Of a stretch of DNA of 6,845 nucleotides, positions 5,862 to 6,845 are shown in pieces. Each line of letters begins with the position of its first letter. Within the stretch, counting starts at the first letter, position 1. The translations under genes were made by a program, and so were the position numbers. This stretch comes from Methanobacterium sp. UBA8. GTDB taxonomy: Archaea > Methanobacteriota > Methanobacteria > Methanobacteriales > Methanobacteriaceae. The stretch covers positions 7,543 to 14,387 of the forward strand of contig DADN01000083.1 of the NCBI GenBank assembly GCA_002509665.1, given 5' to 3'. A model generated the notes under the pieces. That model was given only the letters and a program-made list of their open reading frames with translations, was not told where the DNA came from and searched no databases.

Positions 5862-6260
5862 ATGGTACTTACAGAAGAAATGAAAGATGCTATAGAAAAA
5901 GATAACGTAGTTTTCTTTGCAACTGCAACTCCAGACGGAGTTCCTAACGTTGTACCAATTGGATTTGCAAGACCAATTGATAATAATACAATTTTAATCG
6001 TGGATAATTACTTGAATAAAACCCGTAAAAACCTTGAAAAAAACCCAAAAGCAAGTTTAGTAGTAAGAGACGCTTCAAAAGCACCATACCAGTTTAAAGG
6101 TACTGTTGAAATAGTTGAATCAGGTAAATACTTTGATGATGCTGTAGACTGGGCTACAAGTGTAATGAGCCAGCTTGCCCCTAAAGCAGCGGTTTTACTA
6201 AAAGTAGAGGAAATTTATTCAGTACAGCCGGGTCCTGATGCGGGTAAAAAAGTAGATTAA
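5862..6260 (+). CDS. pyridoxamine-5'-phosphate-oxidase-like FMN-binding split-barrel protein
   Basis: This 132-residue protein has the split-barrel fold of the pyridoxamine 5'-phosphate oxidase-like superfamily. Recognisable segments are VVFFATATPDGVPNVVPIGF (16-35, the first two strands with the typical ATxxxDGxPxVxP turn), DNYLNKTRKNLEKNPKASLVV (48-68, the TxxNLxxNPxxSL phosphate-binding helix), YQFKGTVEIV (76-85) and the closing KVEEIYSVQPGPDAG. Members bind FMN or F420 as dimers. In methanogens small proteins of this type are cytosolic and mostly uncharacterised. True pyridoxine oxidase is much longer, so vitamin B6 synthesis is not implied. The gene is preceded by a strong ribosome-binding site and operator site B, is divergent from the moaD-like gene, and is followed by a terminator hairpin. 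Together with the nitroreductase it makes two flavin proteins in the neighbourhood, which would fit a redox role. Confidence 0.92.
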   Translation: MVLTEEMKDAIEKDNVVFFATATPDGVPNVVPIGFARPIDNNTILIVDNYLNKTRKNLEKNPKASLVVRDASKAPYQFKGTVEIVESGKYFDDAVDWATSVMSQLAPKAAVLLKVEEIYSVQPGPDAGKKVD

Positions 6261-6285
6261 GGACATCAATGTTCTTAATTTTTTT
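6257..6285 (+). terminator. hairpin plus T-tract terminator
   Basis: TTAAGGACAT (6257-6266) pairs with ATGTTCTTAA (6269-6278), ten base pairs with one G-U, followed directly by seven T (6279-6285). The stem includes the stop codon of the flavin-binding gene. It resembles an intrinsic terminator and separates this gene from the NifX-like gene downstream. Confidence 0.6.
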
Positions 6286-6392
6286 ATTCTGATGCTTTAA
6301 TGGTTTATAATTAAATGAAGTTTTAAGTCTTTATTTTGATTCATTATTAAATTGAAATATAATGAGCTCTATATTAATAGTGAGGTCTTAAC

Positions 6393-6743
6393 ATGTCCCA
6401 TAAAGTAGCAATTGCAACTAGCGATGGAAAATTTGTAAATCAGCATTTTGGTAGAGCAAATCAGTTTTTAATAGTTGAACTTAAGGATGACGGTAGCTAT
6501 AAAGTTCTGGAGCTTCGAAAGAACACGCCTTCATGCAATCCTTCTGGTGGAAGTACCACTGAGGACACTATAAAAGTGATTTCAGACGTTGATGGAGTAC
6601 TAGTCAGCCAGGTAGGTCGTGGAGCTGGAGATAAACTTATAGCACATGGAATTCAGCCTATAATAATACCTATGCTAATCGAAGATGCTATAAAGAAGAT
6701 ATATGAGTTAATTCAAGAAGAAGCCGAAGAAGAAGACTCATAA
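6393..6743 (+). CDS. NifX/NifB-type dinitrogenase FeMo-cofactor biosynthesis family protein
   Basis: The 116-residue product is a stand-alone member of the Nif cofactor-binding family (the fold of NifX, NafY and the NifB C-terminus). It begins KVAIATSDGKFVNQHFGRANQF (residues 4-25, with the hallmark HFGRA), has a middle strand ending in the single Cys48 (TPSCNP), then VDGVLVSQVGRGAGDKLIAHGI (66-87, the G-GA--L---GI phosphate/cofactor loop), and finishes with an acidic tail (EEAEEEDS). In nitrogenase systems such proteins carry iron-sulfur or FeMo-cofactor precursors. Archaeal genomes hold many stand-alone copies whose metal cargo is unknown, so a nitrogen-fixation role is not implied. No nif genes are visible. 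Start ATG 6393 has GAGGT (6382-6386) six bases upstream. TATA-like AAATATAAT (about 6355-6363) may serve as promoter, since a terminator precedes it. No AAC-N4-GTT palindrome is seen here. Confidence 0.92.
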   Translation: MSHKVAIATSDGKFVNQHFGRANQFLIVELKDDGSYKVLELRKNTPSCNPSGGSTTEDTIKVISDVDGVLVSQVGRGAGDKLIAHGIQPIIIPMLIEDAIKKIYELIQEEAEEEDS

Positions 6744-6749
6744 AAACTA

Positions 6750-6756
6750 TTTTTTT
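6750..6756 (+). terminator. T-tract after the NifX-like gene
   Basis: A run of seven T begins seven bases after the stop, a plausible archaeal U-tract terminator. No strong hairpin precedes it. Confidence 0.35.
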
Positions 6757-6790
6757 AAAATACGTTCTATTTTTGAGAGTGATTTATTTT

Positions 6791-6813
6791 CTATAATATA
6801 ACAATTGTTATAT
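6791..6813 (+). promoter_or_regulatory. promoter with 18-bp palindromic operator (site C) for the next gene
   Basis: TATA-like TATAATAT (6792-6799) overlaps the palindrome ATATAACAATTGTTATAT (6796-6813), which is identical over 18 bases to site A. The distance from TATA centre to palindrome centre (about nine bases) matches site B. The expected plus-strand transcription start is near 6820, so it should control a gene lying mostly beyond the right edge. Confidence 0.65.
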
Positions 6814-6817
6814 ACTG

Positions 6818-6845
6818 GTGAGCAACAGTAAACAATTTATCATTA
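6818..6845 (+). CDS. possible 5' end of a further gene (partial)
   Basis: After site C, a GTG at 6818 opens a frame (V/M-S-N-S-K-Q-F-I-I) that stays open to the edge and would begin at the predicted transcription start, as a leaderless gene. The same GGTGAG bases serve as a ribosome-binding site in front of the nitroreductase, so the true start could lie beyond the window. Nine codons allow no identification. Confidence 0.2.

Noticed and set aside
1..6845. CRISPR array, tRNA, rRNA, transposase or phage attachment site
   Set aside because: I found no regularly spaced repeats, tRNA-like cloverleaf or recombinase gene. The hairpin block is contiguous and has no spacers.

Overview
The window looks like the chromosome of a methanogenic archaeon, most likely a mesophilic member of the Methanobacteriales. 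The reasons are its AT-rich DNA, archaeal TATA-like boxes just upstream of genes, GGTGA/AGGTGAT ribosome-binding sites, and a gene set of cytosolic flavoproteins, a MoaD-like protein and a NifX/NifB-type protein. The lineage is an inference, because there is no rRNA or diagnostic methanogenesis gene here.

Layout. Positions 1-1613 (minus strand) hold the N-terminal 537 codons of a CheB-CheR fusion protein that runs off the left edge, apparently just before a PAS region. Directly upstream is an unusual leader. It has a 60-codon frame with a good ribosome-binding site whose stop overlaps the cheBR start (ATGA), and inside that frame sits a 133-bp block of five consecutive hairpins flanked by 5-bp direct repeats. 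An AT-rich gap without genes follows (about 1843-2176). Next come three small plus-strand genes (2177-3338) for paralogous, highly charged coiled-coil proteins of unknown function.

From 3357 to the right edge lies a set of soluble cofactor- or metal-related genes: a substrate-binding-protein-like gene with no signal peptide and an abnormal start (minus), an FMN nitroreductase (plus), a MoaD/ThiS-like ubiquitin-fold protein ending in Gly-Gly (minus), a pyridoxamine-5'-phosphate-oxidase-like flavin protein (plus) and a NifX/NifB-like FeMo-cofactor-family protein (plus).

The strongest system-level signal is a palindrome with the core AAC-N4-GTT. The identical 18-bp form ATATAACAATTGTTATAT occurs upstream of the substrate-binding-protein gene and again at the right edge. 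A 12-bp core copy precedes the flavin-binding gene, and an 18-bp variant, TTATAACTATAGTTATAA, lies upstream of the moaD-like gene. Each copy lies next to or overlaps a TATA-like element in the expected orientation, as a repressor operator would. The genes may therefore form one local regulon under an unidentified dimeric transcription factor.

The two candidates for undescribed biology are this regulon and the tandem family of coiled-coil proteins. The hairpin element in the cheBR leader is a third item of interest.
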